A DNA stretch of 64,000 bases, taken from positions 1 to 64,000 of the forward strand of contig NZ_VIRL01000020.1 in assembly GCF_006874465.1 (NCBI RefSeq). Reading direction: 5' to 3'. The DNA is from Microbispora bryophytorum. Its GTDB lineage: Bacteria; Actinomycetota; Actinomycetes; Streptosporangiales; Streptosporangiaceae. The translations under genes were made by a program, and so were the position numbers. Shown here piece after piece: positions 42,276 through 52,004 of this stretch. How positions within the stretch are numbered: the stretch's first letter is position 1; each line of letters begins with the position of its first letter. The notes beneath the pieces were generated by a model. That model saw nothing but the letters and a program-made list of their open reading frames with translations. It searched no databases and was not told where the DNA came from.

Positions 42276-43192
42276 GCGCCCGCCTTCCTGTTCGCGGCCC
42301 GGCGCAGCAGGTGGGAGGCCCGCCGCTGGCGCAGCACGAACTCGGCGATGTCGAACACCCAGTCGCGGTCGGTGCGCAGCACCAGGTGGGCCGCCCCGGC
42401 CCGGCGCAGCGCCGCCCGGGTCGCCAGGCGCTGCTCGGCCGCCGCCTCGGCGTACCGCTCCCTGAGCGCGTGCGACAGGTGGACGCCGCGCGAGCGCCCG
42501 GTCTCGGGGTCGGAGAGGGTGACGAACCCGACATCGGGCAGCTCCAGCTCGCGCGGATCGATGATCTCCACGGCGAGCACCTGATGCCGCGCGGCCAGGC
42601 GGCGCAGCGGCGGCTCCCAGGAGTCGGGCGAGTCGAGGAAGTCGGAGACGACCACCCGCAGCCCGCGTTTGCGGTGCGCCGTCGCCATCATCTCCAGAGC
42701 CTCCCCGAGGTCCACCGCGCCCTGCGCCGGCGGCGCGCTGAGCAGCGAGTGCAGCAGAGCGTACAGCCGGGGCCGGCCGGGCTTGGCCGGAAAGCGGTGC
42801 ACGTCGTCGCCGTGCAGGATGTAGGCGCCGAACCGGTCGCCCACCCGGCCGGCCAGGATCCCGATCGCTCCGACGGCGCTGATGGCCAGGTCGCGCTTGG
42901 ACATGTCGGCCGTGCCGAACTCCATGCTGGCCGACAGGTCGGCCACCGCCCAGGTCTCCAGCTCCCGGTCGGCGATCAGGTCGCGCACGTGCGGGACCGT
43001 CGTGCGCGCCGTCACCGCCCAGTCCATGCGGCGCACGTCGTCCTCGCCGGGCACGTACACCCGGGTGTCGCCGTGCTCGCTGCCGGGCCCGGGGATCAGC
43101 CCCTGGTGGCGGCCCTGCAGCAGCCCGTCCAGGCGCCGCACCACCGTCAGCTCCAGCCGCCGCAGCGCCTGGTCGGGGTTGGCCCCGCTCAT
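42272..43192 (-). CDS. DUF58 protein of the MoxR operon
   Basis: A 306-residue DUF58 protein with the family motif [26 protein letters not shown] and an adjoining VWA-like core ([14 protein letters not shown]). I start at the ATG at 43192, which overlaps the MoxR stop (ATGA), rather than an ATG 18 bases upstream. DUF58 proteins regularly bridge MoxR ATPases and VWA proteins. Confidence 0.92.
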   Translation of the reverse strand: MSGANPDQALRRLELTVVRRLDGLLQGRHQGLIPGPGSEHGDTRVYVPGEDDVRRMDWAVTARTTVPHVRDLIADRELETWAVADLSASMEFGTADMSKRDLAISAVGAIGILAGRVGDRFGAYILHGDDVHRFPAKPGRPRLYALLHSLLSAPPAQGAVDLGEALEMMATAHRKRGLRVVVSDFLDSPDSWEPPLRRLAARHQVLAVEIIDPRELELPDVGFVTLSDPETGRSRGVHLSHALRERYAEAAAEQRLATRAALRRAGAAHLVLRTDRDWVFDIAEFVLRQRRASHLLRRAANRKAGA

Positions 43193-44232
43193 CGCATGCC
43201 CTGGTTCCACACGACGAGCGGCGGCGGCACCGCCTGCAGGACCCGGCGTACGACGTCGTCGGGGTCCACCTCGTCGGCCAGGGCGTCGAAGGTGAGCATC
43301 AGCCGGTGTGACATGACGTCGACCGCCACGTCGCGGACGTCGTCGGGCAGCAGGTAGTCGCGTCCGCGCAGCAGGGCCAGGGCCCGTCCGGCGGCGATCA
43401 GGCCCAGCGTCGCCCGGGGGCTCACCCCGATCTCGATCGTGTCCTGCAGGTCGGCCAGGCCGTAGTCCGCCGGGGTGCGGGTGGCCATGACCAGCCGTAC
43501 GACGTAGTCGGCCACGAGCTGGTGGACCGAGACCTCCTCGGCCATGTCCTGCAGCCGTACCAGTGTGGCCGGGTCGAGCACCGGCCTGGGCACGGGCGGG
43601 CGCACGCTCATCCGCTGCAGGATCTCCAGCTCCTCGTGCGCGCTCGGATGGGACACGCGCACCTTGAACAGGAACCGGTCGCGCTGCACCTCGGGCAGCG
43701 GGTAGACGCCTTCCGACTCGATCGGGTTCTGCGTGGCCAGCACGACGAACGGCCGGGGCAGCGGATGCGTGCGCCCCGCGAGCGTCACCTGCCGCTCGGC
43801 CATCACCTCCAGCAGGGCCGACTGCACCTTCGCCGGAGCGCGGTTGATCTCGTCGGTGAGCAGGAAGTTGACGAACACCGGCCCGAGCTCGACGTCGAAC
43901 CGCTCCGAGCTCGGGTGGTAGACCCGGGTGCCGACGATGTCGCTGGGCACCAGGTCGGGGGTGAACTGGATGCGGGCGAACGTGCCGCCCACGACGGTGG
44001 CCAGCGTGGAGGCGGCCAGCGTCTTGGCGACCCCCGGGACGCCCTCGAGCAGGCAGTGTCCCCGGGCGAGCAGCGCCACCAGCAGCCGCTCGACCATGTG
44101 CTCCTGTCCGACGATCACACGCCGGACCTCGGCCAGCGCCTCCCGCAGGGCGTCCAGCCGGACCTCGCTCTCCTCCTGCTCCGTCACGCCCTTGCCGGGC
44201 TCCGGGTCACTGCGTTCATCGGCAACGGTCAT
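43189..44232 (-). CDS. MoxR-family AAA+ ATPase
   Basis: A 347-residue AAA+ chaperone ATPase with Walker [12 protein letters not shown], Walker [13 protein letters not shown], sensor 1 [24 protein letters not shown] (in two parts) and a C-terminal lid. It heads the operon with DUF58 and VWA partners. The start is preceded by little ribosome-site sequence. It is divergent from the kinase-lobe protein gene across 116 bases. Confidence 0.94.
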   Translation of the reverse strand: MTVADERSDPEPGKGVTEQEESEVRLDALREALAEVRRVIVGQEHMVERLLVALLARGHCLLEGVPGVAKTLAASTLATVVGGTFARIQFTPDLVPSDIVGTRVYHPSSERFDVELGPVFVNFLLTDEINRAPAKVQSALLEVMAERQVTLAGRTHPLPRPFVVLATQNPIESEGVYPLPEVQRDRFLFKVRVSHPSAHEELEILQRMSVRPPVPRPVLDPATLVRLQDMAEEVSVHQLVADYVVRLVMATRTPADYGLADLQDTIEIGVSPRATLGLIAAGRALALLRGRDYLLPDDVRDVAVDVMSHRLMLTFDALADEVDPDDVVRRVLQAVPPPLVVWNQGMR

Positions 44233-44348
44233 GCTCGTTATTCAATCGTGACTCGGCTGGAGAATCCATTTCTCTCCCATTTGCCCGTCCCGGCGCGTGC
44301 CACACCCCTTGACGCGCCCGCGTGTTCCGCCGGAGGGGGTGTGTTTTG

Positions 44349-45110
44349 ATGTGGGGGATGGTCACTCCCCTGCAGTACGGCGACCCGCCCCACGTGGGGC
44401 CGTTCGCGCTGCAGGCGCGTCTGCAGACGGCCCCGGCCGGGCTGGTCTACCTGGGCCAGGCGCCCGACGGCCGGGTGGTGTCGGTGGCCGTCCTGTCCAG
44501 CGGCGCCGCACTCGACGCCGCCGCGAGGGACCGGTTCGTCACCGCGATCAAGGAGGCCCAGAGCCGTACGGGTGTACGCGGGTGGGGCGCCTCCCTGGTC
44601 GACCGGGTGCGCGGCCGGGTGCCTCCCGACACGCCTCCCGTCCTGGCGATGCAGGGCGGCCCCGCGCCCTGGGTGGCCGTGCCGTACCTGCCGAACGGAC
44701 CAGGGGCCGAGCGGTTCCTCGACCCGGTCACCGTGTCCGGCACGCTGATCGGGCAGCGGCACGGGCCCGACTTCGCGCACTACTGGCTGGGAGACCGCAC
44801 CCCGGCGCTGCCGGCCCCGCCCGCGCCGCCCCCGCCGCCGGTGGCCACCCGTCGCTCGGTCGTGCTCGCCTCGACGCTGCTGGCCACGCTCGTGCTCGCG
44901 CTGCTGCTGGTCGTCTGGATGCTGCTGTTCCGCGGCGAGGACGAGCCGGAGCCGCCCCGGCCGCTGCCGAACACGCAGTTCGTGCCCACCCCGCCGCCCG
45001 AGCCCGCCTCGCCCGAGCCGCAGCAGCCCACCCCCGGCCCGTCCGGCGGCGGCGACGGCAGCGAGAGCCCCTGGCCGGACGACCTCTTCGACGGCCGCGG
45101 CCCGATCTGA
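44349..45110 (+). CDS. Membrane protein with a degenerate protein-kinase N-lobe
   Basis: A 253-residue protein. Residues 12-60 look like the N-lobe of a Hanks-type kinase (VGPFALQARLQTAPAGLVYLGQ, then DGRVVSVAVL), but the glycine loop is eroded, the VAVK lysine is replaced (VAVL) and no catalytic HRD or DFG segment follows. A single membrane helix lies near 178-198, then a Pro/Glu-rich tail. So it cannot be an active kinase; a binding or scaffold role is possible. ATG 44349 has GGAGGGGG nine bases upstream; ATG 44358 is an alternative. Confidence 0.75.
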   Translation: MWGMVTPLQYGDPPHVGPFALQARLQTAPAGLVYLGQAPDGRVVSVAVLSSGAALDAAARDRFVTAIKEAQSRTGVRGWGASLVDRVRGRVPPDTPPVLAMQGGPAPWVAVPYLPNGPGAERFLDPVTVSGTLIGQRHGPDFAHYWLGDRTPALPAPPAPPPPPVATRRSVVLASTLLATLVLALLLVVWMLLFRGEDEPEPPRPLPNTQFVPTPPPEPASPEPQQPTPGPSGGGDGSESPWPDDLFDGRGPI

Positions 45111-45118
45111 CGCACACG

Positions 45119-46342
45119 TCAGGCACCGGCGAAGACCAGCGAGGCGTTGTGGCCGCCGAAGCCGAAGGAGTTGACCAGCCCGGCGCTCCAGCGGCCGCTG
45201 CGCGGCGCTCCGGCCACCAGGTCGAGCTTCACCTCCGGGTCCATTTCGCCGAGGTTGCGGATCGCGGGGATCACCCCGTCGCGCAGGGCGAGGACGGTGG
45301 CGATCGCGCCCAGCGACCCGGCGGCGCCACACAGGTGACCGGTCATCGACTTGATCGCGGTGACCGCGGGATGCGTCCCGATCGCCTCGGCGATCGAGGC
45401 GTTCTCGGTCAGGTCGCCCGTGGGGGTCGAGGTGGCGTGGGCGTTCACGAGCCCCACGTCGAGCGCGTCCAGACCGGCGTCGGCCAGGGCGAGCCGAATC
45501 GCCCGCGCCTGTCCGGCCGCGTCGGCGGCGGTGATGTGGTGGGCGTCGGAGGTGACCCCGGAGCCGGCGAGGGCGGCGTGCACCCGTGCGCCGCGGGCGG
45601 CGGCGAACTCCTCGCGCTCCAGCACCACCAGCGCGGCCCCCTCGCCCAGCACGAAGCCGTCGCGACCCACGTCGAACGGCCGCGACGCCTCCTGCGGGGC
45701 GTCGTTGCGCGTGGAGACGGCCTTGGCCTGCGCGAACCCGGCCAGGGTCAGCGGATGGACGCACGCCTCCGCCCCGCCGGCGATCACCACGTCCGCGCGG
45801 CCCAGGCGGATGAGGTCCAGACCCATCCCGATCGCCTCCGCGCCGGTGGCGCACGCGCTCACCGGCGTGTGCGCGCCCGCGCGCGCGCCGAGCTCGATGC
45901 TGACCACCGCCGCCGGCCCGTTGGGCATCAGCATGGGCACCGTGTAGGGCGAGATCCTGCGCGGGCCGGACCGTTCGAGGATCTCGTTCTGCGTCAGCGT
46001 GGTCAGGACGCCGCCGACTCCCGTGCCGATCACCACGGCGAGGCGCTCGGGTTCGACGCCGGGCGCCCCCGCGTCCGCCCACGCCTCCCGCGCGGCGATC
46101 AGCGCCGCCTGCTGGCAGCGGTCGAGCCGCCGCGCCGTCACCCGGCCCAGCACCTCGGCGGGGTCCACCGGCAGCCGGCCGGCGATCCGCACGGGCAGGT
46201 CCTCGGCCCAGTCCTCCTCGATCAGGCCGATGCCGGACCGTCCTTCCAGCAGGCCCGCCCAGGTGGTGGCCACGTCCGCGCCCAGCGGTGTTATCGCGCC
46301 CAGCCCGGTGACCGACACCCGCGCCCTGATCCCGTCTCCCAT
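45119..46342 (-). CDS. 3-oxoacyl-ACP synthase II-type ketosynthase (FabF-like), orphan
   Basis: A 407-residue condensing enzyme with the catalytic Cys in VSACATGAEAIG, His in NAHATSTPTGD and the Lys/His block KSMTGHLCGAAGS. Length and motifs match FabF. No acyltransferase, ACP or ketoreductase adjoins it, so it is separate from the main fatty acid genes; a second FabF for chain-length control or a specialised lipid is possible. AAGGGG precedes the ATG. Confidence 0.92.
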   Translation of the reverse strand: MGDGIRARVSVTGLGAITPLGADVATTWAGLLEGRSGIGLIEEDWAEDLPVRIAGRLPVDPAEVLGRVTARRLDRCQQAALIAAREAWADAGAPGVEPERLAVVIGTGVGGVLTTLTQNEILERSGPRRISPYTVPMLMPNGPAAVVSIELGARAGAHTPVSACATGAEAIGMGLDLIRLGRADVVIAGGAEACVHPLTLAGFAQAKAVSTRNDAPQEASRPFDVGRDGFVLGEGAALVVLEREEFAAARGARVHAALAGSGVTSDAHHITAADAAGQARAIRLALADAGLDALDVGLVNAHATSTPTGDLTENASIAEAIGTHPAVTAIKSMTGHLCGAAGSLGAIATVLALRDGVIPAIRNLGEMDPEVKLDLVAGAPRSGRWSAGLVNSFGFGGHNASLVFAGA

Positions 46343-46696
46343 CGACGACCCCTTTTCTGTGACGGCCGCACCGACCCGTTTGTACGGCGGTGGGCGAGTC
46401 GCGCCGGATTCTTCCGGTTCTCACGCTCCCAAAGCACCCACATCTCAGGCAGGCGTGCCGATCAACCAAAAAGCCGCGGAAGATTTGTCGGTGCCGCGCA
46501 GCCCGCCGCCTGTCACCGGTCCGTGGTTCGCCTGCCGGCCACCTGCCGCGCCAGGGCGAGCTGGTCGGCCGCGGACGGCTCGAGGAACGCGGGGGCCAGA
46601 CGGGCGAGCAGCGCCCCGCCGACGATCAGGCAGGTCCACCTACGGTTCAGCACGGTCCGACGGTCCCGCGCTCGCGGTGCTTGCCGTGCCGTCGGG
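46343..46696. other. 354-base gap without a clear gene
   Basis: This stretch separates the ketosynthase start from the amylase stop. It holds a minus-strand ORF of 46 codons (GTG at about 46650 to 46513) with one hydrophobic patch, too weak to call, and a minus-strand TACAAA (46379-46384) that might be the ketosynthase -10. No terminator or repeat was found. Confidence 0.5.
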
Positions 46697-48010
46697 TCAC
46701 GGTCCGGGGACGAGCACCCGCCACCCGTGGGCGGGCACGAGAGCTGGATCCTCGTCCGGGCCGCCCGCCCCGGCACAGCTTTCTGCGACGGTCAGCTTGG
46801 AGACGTCCACGGGGAAGCGGTAGGCGTCGTCGCCGATGTTGAGGAGCGTGACGACCTCTCCCGTCCCCGCCCGGCTGCGCAGCGCGAGGGCCCTGTTGGC
46901 GACGTGCTCGGCCTCCGTACGAGCCCGGACCAGCCAGGGGTGCCGGCGGCGCAGCCCGGCCAGCCGCTGGTGGAGCCGGTAGACGGGCATGCCGTGCGAC
47001 GCCAGGTCGTCCGGGCCGTCGGGGAAGGCGGGCCGGATCGCGTCGTCGCCCCCGGCCCGTTCCTCCTTGACCCCGAGGAAAGCCTGCTCGTCGCCGTAGT
47101 AGAGGCTCGGCACCCCGCCCACGGTCATCAGGACGGCCAGCGCGTGCCCCAGGTGCCGCGGATCGGCGAGCCTGCTGGCCAGGCGCGTCACGTCGTGGTT
47201 GCCGACGAACGTCATGGGCGCGAACACCTCCAGCAGCCCGTTGTGCCGGTCGAGCGCCCAGGCGAGTTCGAAGAAGTTGCCGTCGTTGAGCGAGCTCCAG
47301 ATGGCCTTCCACAGCTCGTACTGCGTCACCGAGTCGAGCCCGCCCTCGGTCACGTACGCCGCGTAGTCGCCGTGGATCACCTCGCCGGCGAACCAGGCGT
47401 CCGGATGCTCCCGCCGCACCCGGGTGACGGCCTCCCGCCAGAACGCGCGCGGCACCGCGTACGCCGCGTCGAGCCGCCAGCCGGACGCGCCACGGCCGAG
47501 CCAGTGGCCCATCACCCGTACGACGTGGTCGAGGACGGCGGGCTCCGCGTGGTTCAGCGCGACCAGGTGGTCATGGCCCTCGAACACGGCGAAGCCGCCA
47601 GCGCCGTCACCGGGCCGGAACCAGCGGGCGGCGGGGGAGCCCGGCCCTTCCGCGAGTGCCCGCGTGAACATCGGGAACCCCCTGCCCACGTGGTTGAACA
47701 CCCCGTCGAGCAGCACCCGCAGCCCGCGCCGCCGCGCCTGCGCCACCAGGTGGTCGAAGTCGTCGTCGTCCCCGAGCCGGGGATCGACCCGGAAGTGATC
47801 CACCGTGTCGTACCCGTGCGTCTCGGACGCGAAGATCGGGCCGAGCTGGAGACCCGAACAGCCGAGGTCCACGGCGTAGTCGAGCCAGCTCTCCAGACGC
47901 CGCAGCCGGTGCGGGACCGGCGCTTCCCCGGGTGTCGCCGTCGGCGGGGCGCCGGTGAAACCCAGCGGGTAGACATGCCACCAGATCGCGTGGTCGCTCC
48001 ACGACGTCAC
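46697..48010 (-). CDS. Cytoplasmic GH13 alpha-amylase-family glucosidase
   Basis: A 437-residue GH13 enzyme. The conserved regions are DGVFNHVG, the nucleophile Asp in GWRLDAAYAVP, the acid/base Glu in AGEVIHGDY and FVGNHDVTR. There is no signal peptide and it starts directly with the barrel (AIWWHVYPLGF), so it acts on intracellular maltodextrin or trehalose-type glucans. Length is short for the family, with a compact C-terminal beta-domain. Confidence 0.92.
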   Translation of the reverse strand: MTSWSDHAIWWHVYPLGFTGAPPTATPGEAPVPHRLRRLESWLDYAVDLGCSGLQLGPIFASETHGYDTVDHFRVDPRLGDDDDFDHLVAQARRRGLRVLLDGVFNHVGRGFPMFTRALAEGPGSPAARWFRPGDGAGGFAVFEGHDHLVALNHAEPAVLDHVVRVMGHWLGRGASGWRLDAAYAVPRAFWREAVTRVRREHPDAWFAGEVIHGDYAAYVTEGGLDSVTQYELWKAIWSSLNDGNFFELAWALDRHNGLLEVFAPMTFVGNHDVTRLASRLADPRHLGHALAVLMTVGGVPSLYYGDEQAFLGVKEERAGGDDAIRPAFPDGPDDLASHGMPVYRLHQRLAGLRRRHPWLVRARTEAEHVANRALALRSRAGTGEVVTLLNIGDDAYRFPVDVSKLTVAESCAGAGGPDEDPALVPAHGWRVLVPGP

Positions 48011-48053
48011 ATCTGCTCCTCATCGTCGGGCTGTCCGGTCGTCGGTCTGTCTC

Positions 48054-48117
48054 GTCACAGTGTCGTCGTCCTGGTCACAGTGTCGTCCTGGTTACGGTGT
48101 CGTCCTGTCACAGTGTC
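48054..48117. repeat. Degenerate 16-20 bp tandem repeats upstream of the amylase gene
   Basis: About four copies of GTCACAGTGTCGTCCTG (variants GTCGTCGTCCTG and GTTACGGTG) run in the gap between the amylase start and the TSUP gene. Other sequence between 48011 and 48287 shows no gene; AGGGGG serves the TSUP gene. Confidence 0.8.
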
Positions 48118-48287
48118 TCGTCGCGGCCCGCCGCGGCGCTCCCCGGCGTGTGCGGCCGAAGCCTGACCGCCGCCGAGAGCACGGCGTTGCCCGCAGAGGT
48201 GAGCCTGGCCAATACCGGGCTGCCCACCGCCCGCTAGGCTCGCTCGTCGGGTCACGGACAAACGGGTGTATAGGGGGACGAAGTCGC

Positions 48288-49055
48288 ATGGGTGTCGGAC
48301 AGGTGGTGCTCCTGCTCCTCGCCGCCATGGCCGCCGGATGGGTGGACGCCGTCGTCGGCGGGGGAGGGCTGCTTCAGCTTCCGGTGCTGCTCCTGGCCGG
48401 GCTCACGCCGGTCCAGGCGCTGGCGACGAACAAGTCCGCCGCGATCTTCGGGACGGGCTCGGCCGCCATCACCTACGCGAGCAAGACGAAGCTCGACCGG
48501 GCGGTGGCCGTGCCGGCCGCGGCGCTCGCGGTCGCCTTCGCCGGCCTCGGCGCCGCGTCGGCGGCGCTGCTCGACGCGGACGTGCTGAAGCCGCTGGTGA
48601 TGGTCGTGCTGCTGGGCGTGGGGGCGTTCGTGACCCTGCGGCCGGGTTTCGGCCGCCTGCCCCACCCGCAGCTGCGTACGCCCGCCCGGGTGGTGACGGG
48701 GGTCGCGGTGGCGGGCGTCGGCATCGCCTACTACGACGGCATCGTGGGGCCGGGCACCGGCACGTTCCTGCTCATCGCGTTCACCTCGATCCTCGGGATG
48801 GACTTCGTTCAGGCCTCCGCCACCGCGAAGGTCGTCAACACCGGCACCAACCTCGGAGCGCTCGTCGTCTTCGCCGCGCAGGGCCACGTGGTGTGGGCGC
48901 TCGGCCTGGCCATGGCCGCCTGCAACATCGCCGGGGCGCAGATCGGCGCGCGAATGGCGCTCAACCGGGGTGCGGGGTTCGTCCGCGTCGTCCTGCTGTG
49001 CGTGGTGGCCGCCCTGGTCGCCAAGCTCGGGTACGACCAGTTCCTCGCTCGATGA
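48288..49055 (+). CDS. TSUP-family membrane transporter (TauE/SafE)
   Basis: A 255-residue membrane protein with eight hydrophobic segments and the two-fold TSUP motif: GWVDAVVGGGGLLQLPVLLLAGLTPVQALATNK (in parts) and its counterpart GIVGPGTGTFLLIAF with ASATAKVVNTGTN. TSUP proteins export or import sulphite, sulphoacetate or related organic anions. A second TSUP gene lies at 58800. Confidence 0.9.
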   Translation: MGVGQVVLLLLAAMAAGWVDAVVGGGGLLQLPVLLLAGLTPVQALATNKSAAIFGTGSAAITYASKTKLDRAVAVPAAALAVAFAGLGAASAALLDADVLKPLVMVVLLGVGAFVTLRPGFGRLPHPQLRTPARVVTGVAVAGVGIAYYDGIVGPGTGTFLLIAFTSILGMDFVQASATAKVVNTGTNLGALVVFAAQGHVVWALGLAMAACNIAGAQIGARMALNRGAGFVRVVLLCVVAALVAKLGYDQFLAR

Positions 49056-49085
49056 GATCGCACCGGCCGGGGCCGGGTCGGCGCC

Positions 49086-50102
49086 TCAGCTGTGGGGTTC
49101 CACCACGACCTTGAGCCCGCGCCGGGAGACGGCGGCGGCGAATGCGTCCGCCGTGGCCGCGAGCGGGAAACGGTCGGTGACCAGCGACGACACGTCCACC
49201 GACCCGGTTTCGACGAGGCGGATCGCCCGGGGATAGGTGAGGTTCATCCGCCGGACCAACGCGAGCGTGAGGCCCTTGCGCCGGGCCAGCGACGCGGGAA
49301 ACGACGTGCGGTCCTCGTCGGGGATGCCGGCCAGGACGACCCGGCCGCCGGGCCGGGCCGCGGTCATGGCGACGCGGACCGCGTCGTCGTCACCCGCCAC
49401 CTCGAAGGCCACCCGTACGCCGAGGCCATCGAGCCCGTCGATCCTGGTCCACGCGGCGGGTCCCGCCTCCTCCGGGGACAGGGCGTGGTCGGCGCCGTAC
49501 CGCAGGGCGGCGGCGCGGCGGTGCGGCAGGGGATCGACGGCGACCACCGTCGAGGCGCCGGCGAGCCGGGCGAGCCGGACCACCAGCAGCCCGATCGGCC
49601 CGCAGCCGACGACGGCGACGGGCGCCCCGAGCCCCAGATGCCCCAGGTCCACGGCGTGGATCGCTACACCGAGCGGTTCGAGCATGGCCCCGTCGCCGTC
49701 GGAGAGCGAGTCGGGCAGCGGATGCAGCAGGTCGTCGGGCCAGGCGAGCCACTCGCACAGGCCGCCGTCGAGCCTGCCGTGCCCGGCGAAGCGGACATCC
49801 GGGCACAGGTTGCCGTATCCCGTCGCGCACACCCCGCACGTGCCGCAGGGGATGGCGGGGTCGACCGCGACCCGGGTGCCGTGGCGCGGGCCGCCCTCGA
49901 TCACTCCGGCGATCTCGTGCCCCACGACGAGCGGATCGTCCAGCACCGCGTCGCCGATGCCGCCTTCGGTGTACCAGTGCAGGTCGGAGCCGCACAGGCC
50001 GACCGCGGTGACGCGCACCAGGCTCTCGCCGGGCCCGGGAACGGGGCGAGGCTCCTCGGACAGCCGGATGTCGCCCACCTTGTGCAGCCGGGCGGCCCTC
50101 AC
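49086..50102 (-). CDS. Zinc-dependent alcohol/polyol dehydrogenase (MDR family)
   Basis: A 338-residue medium-chain dehydrogenase. Catalytic zinc ligands are in GLCGSDLHWY and VVGHEIAGVIE; the structural zinc site PAIPCGTCGVCATGYGNLC has four cysteines; the Rossmann motif is VVGCGPIGLL. It resembles sorbitol/L-iditol dehydrogenases. The GTG at 50102 gives the family-typical start (VRAARLHKVGDIRL); a GTG at 50150 would add 16 unrelated residues. Confidence 0.9.
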   Translation of the reverse strand: MRAARLHKVGDIRLSEEPRPVPGPGESLVRVTAVGLCGSDLHWYTEGGIGDAVLDDPLVVGHEIAGVIEGGPRHGTRVAVDPAIPCGTCGVCATGYGNLCPDVRFAGHGRLDGGLCEWLAWPDDLLHPLPDSLSDGDGAMLEPLGVAIHAVDLGHLGLGAPVAVVGCGPIGLLVVRLARLAGASTVVAVDPLPHRRAAALRYGADHALSPEEAGPAAWTRIDGLDGLGVRVAFEVAGDDDAVRVAMTAARPGGRVVLAGIPDEDRTSFPASLARRKGLTLALVRRMNLTYPRAIRLVETGSVDVSSLVTDRFPLAATADAFAAAVSRRGLKVVVEPHS

Positions 50103-50192
50103 CGTCTGGTCCCTCGCGCCATCGCCGCTCCCCCTTGATCCGTCCTTCACCTTGATCGTAACCCCGCGCCCGAACGGGGGTTCCGGCGCCCG

Positions 50193-51014
50193 TCAGAAGC
50201 GATAACGCAGGATCCAGCCGGCGTTCCTCCACGCGGGGACCAGGCCGATCAGGGCCACCAGCAGACGGTAGTGCAGCGGGGAGCGTCTGAGCAGGGAGGC
50301 GTCACCCGGGCTGCCGACCTCCGCGAGACGAAGCCGGTGATGGAATCCTTCGACGTCGCGCGGGTCGTCGGGAAACCACTGTTCGGCGATCCCGAATTTC
50401 GTGAAAAGCGCCACGGGCCGTTTCTCGCGCTGCTTCCGCACCACGGGGGAGGTGATGTTGAAGCAGATCTCGCCACTGGGAAAGTGCTCGACGATCTGGG
50501 TGAGGATCCGCCGTACGTCGTGTTCGGGGAGGAAGTTCAGCAGGCCGTCGGCGACCACGATCGCGGGCCTGCCCCGGGGGATCGAATCGAGCCAGCCGGG
50601 CTCGGTGACGGACGCGCCGACGGCGGTGTGACCGGGCCGTGGGGAGTACAGCCGGCCGGCGATCTCGACGATGTCCGGGAAGTCCACGTCGTACCAATGG
50701 TGGCCGTCTCCCGGGTCGACGCGCCGGACACGGCTGTCGAACCCGCAGCCGATGTCGAGGACGACCGCGCCGGGCGTCCGGCCGAGAAACGCCCTGACCC
50801 AGTCGTCCATCATCCTCGAACGCACCCCGACCGCGAAGCGTCCGAGGCCGAGCGGCTTGAACTGGTCGAAGTCGAAGTCCAGCAGGGCGATCGCCTGCTG
50901 GGCCCACTCGTCGCCGAGGATCGGGTGCCGGTCCCGGCTGTCGAGCCAGCGCAGGTAGAGCTCCAGAAGCGCGGTGACGCGCACTCCCGTGAAGTTGACG
51001 GGGATCTTTCCCAT
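50193..51014 (-). CDS. PPM1/LCMT-type (TcmP-like) O-methyltransferase
   Basis: A 273-residue methyltransferase with the LCMT-family glycine motif VVLDIGCGFDSRVRRV and WYDVDFPDIVEIAGRLY. This group includes leucine carboxyl methyltransferases and the tetracenomycin enzyme TcmP. The upstream TetR gene ends 16 bases before its start and GGGAGGA precedes the ATG, so the two form one operon. Substrate unknown. Confidence 0.88.
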   Translation of the reverse strand: MGKIPVNFTGVRVTALLELYLRWLDSRDRHPILGDEWAQQAIALLDFDFDQFKPLGLGRFAVGVRSRMMDDWVRAFLGRTPGAVVLDIGCGFDSRVRRVDPGDGHHWYDVDFPDIVEIAGRLYSPRPGHTAVGASVTEPGWLDSIPRGRPAIVVADGLLNFLPEHDVRRILTQIVEHFPSGEICFNITSPVVRKQREKRPVALFTKFGIAEQWFPDDPRDVEGFHHRLRLAEVGSPGDASLLRRSPLHYRLLVALIGLVPAWRNAGWILRYRF

Positions 51015-51030
51015 TCGGTCCTCCCGGTGG

Positions 51031-51633
51031 TCACACCGGTCGCTCGCTGCTGCGGTAACCGGTCTGGTGGAGCACGGCCAGCAGGAAGTCGCGGATCTCG
51101 TCCTCGCTGCTGGTGTCGGGCTGGGTGGTGAGGTGCGTGCCGACCGCGCCGGTGAGAATCGTCTGGATGACGCCGAGGTCGGCGGAGGGGGGGAACCTCC
51201 CGCGGTCGCGCGCGTGCTCCAGGCTGGCGCGGATCGCCTCCTCGCGCCGCCGGATGCTTGCGTTCCAGTACGCCTCCCGCAGGGCGGGATAGTCGTGGAG
51301 CGATGTCATCAGCCGGCGGGTGAGCTTGCGTAGCCGGGGCAGGGCCAGGTGGCGGGCCCATATGGCGAGCATCTGCTCGATGTCGACCGGCTCCGGCGGC
51401 GGAGGCGACGCGTCCTGGCCCGCGCCGATCGCGGCGACGAGCAGCCGGATCTTGTCGGGGAACCGCCGGTACACCGTCGCCCGGGTCACCCCCGCGCGGC
51501 GGGCGACCTGCTCGATCGTGACCGCGTCGATCCCGCGCTCGATCAGCAGATCCACGGCTGCCGCGAGGATGGCCGCGTCGATGTCCGCGCTTCGCGGACG
51601 TCCCGGCGGCCGCTCCCGTTCCGCTTCCTTCAC
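51031..51633 (-). CDS. TetR-family repressor, self-regulated, paired with a methyltransferase
   Basis: A 200-residue TetR regulator with helix-turn-helix VTIEQVARRAGVTRATVYRRFPDKIRLL. The start is the GTG at 51633, placed by a leaderless-type promoter: TATTGT ends seven bases before it, with TTTACG 16 bases further up. A very long palindrome covers the whole promoter, so autorepression of this gene and the methyltransferase downstream is expected. Confidence 0.88.
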   Translation of the reverse strand: MKEAERERPPGRPRSADIDAAILAAAVDLLIERGIDAVTIEQVARRAGVTRATVYRRFPDKIRLLVAAIGAGQDASPPPPEPVDIEQMLAIWARHLALPRLRKLTRRLMTSLHDYPALREAYWNASIRRREEAIRASLEHARDRGRFPPSADLGVIQTILTGAVGTHLTTQPDTSSEDEIRDFLLAVLHQTGYRSSERPV

Positions 51634-51672
51634 GGCATTTACAATACAGTGCAGATCTGTATCGTAAATGCC
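51634..51672. promoter_or_regulatory. 39-bp palindromic operator over the tetR promoter
   Basis: GGCATTTACAATACAG (51634-51649) and CTGTATCGTAAATGCC (51657-51672) pair at 15 of 16 positions around seven bases. It contains both promoter hexamers of the TetR gene and begins directly against its GTG, so binding would block initiation. Confidence 0.88.
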
Positions 51673-51830
51673 TCGGTGGAGTCGGCCGGGGCTCCGGTGG
51701 CTGGTCGGCGCGTACGACGCGCGAGGCCGTCCGGCTGTGTGGGAGCCCGCCCGGTGGAAACCCGGGGACGTGCCCGGCATGCGGTGGGGAGCATGGCGGC
51801 CTTTCTTCGGCAGGGTGTGGGCAGCGGGTT

Positions 51831-51844
51831 GGAGAGCGCTTTCC
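51831..51844. promoter_or_regulatory. LacI-type operator O1 (GGAGAGCGCTTTCC)
   Basis: One mismatch from the perfect palindrome at 52005. It lies in the 419-base gap 51634-52052, which otherwise holds no gene, and is 174 bases from O2, so looping is possible. Confidence 0.65.
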
Positions 51845-52004
51845 TGAAGCCCGGGGCCTCGGTGATCTGCCCTGTCAATACCGGCCCTCAGCGCCCGGGA
51901 ACCCGCAGGTAAATGAGGCAGGGCTGAGTCGGAGCGGCCGGCTGCGCGGGCGCGGAGGAGGATCTCCCCTTGACACGCCTCGTCTTCCGCGACACTCTCT
52001 CTCC

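Noticed and set aside
46513-46650. Small minus-strand ORF of 46 codons upstream of the ketosynthase
   Set aside because: No ribosome site or family resemblance; reported only in the gap description.
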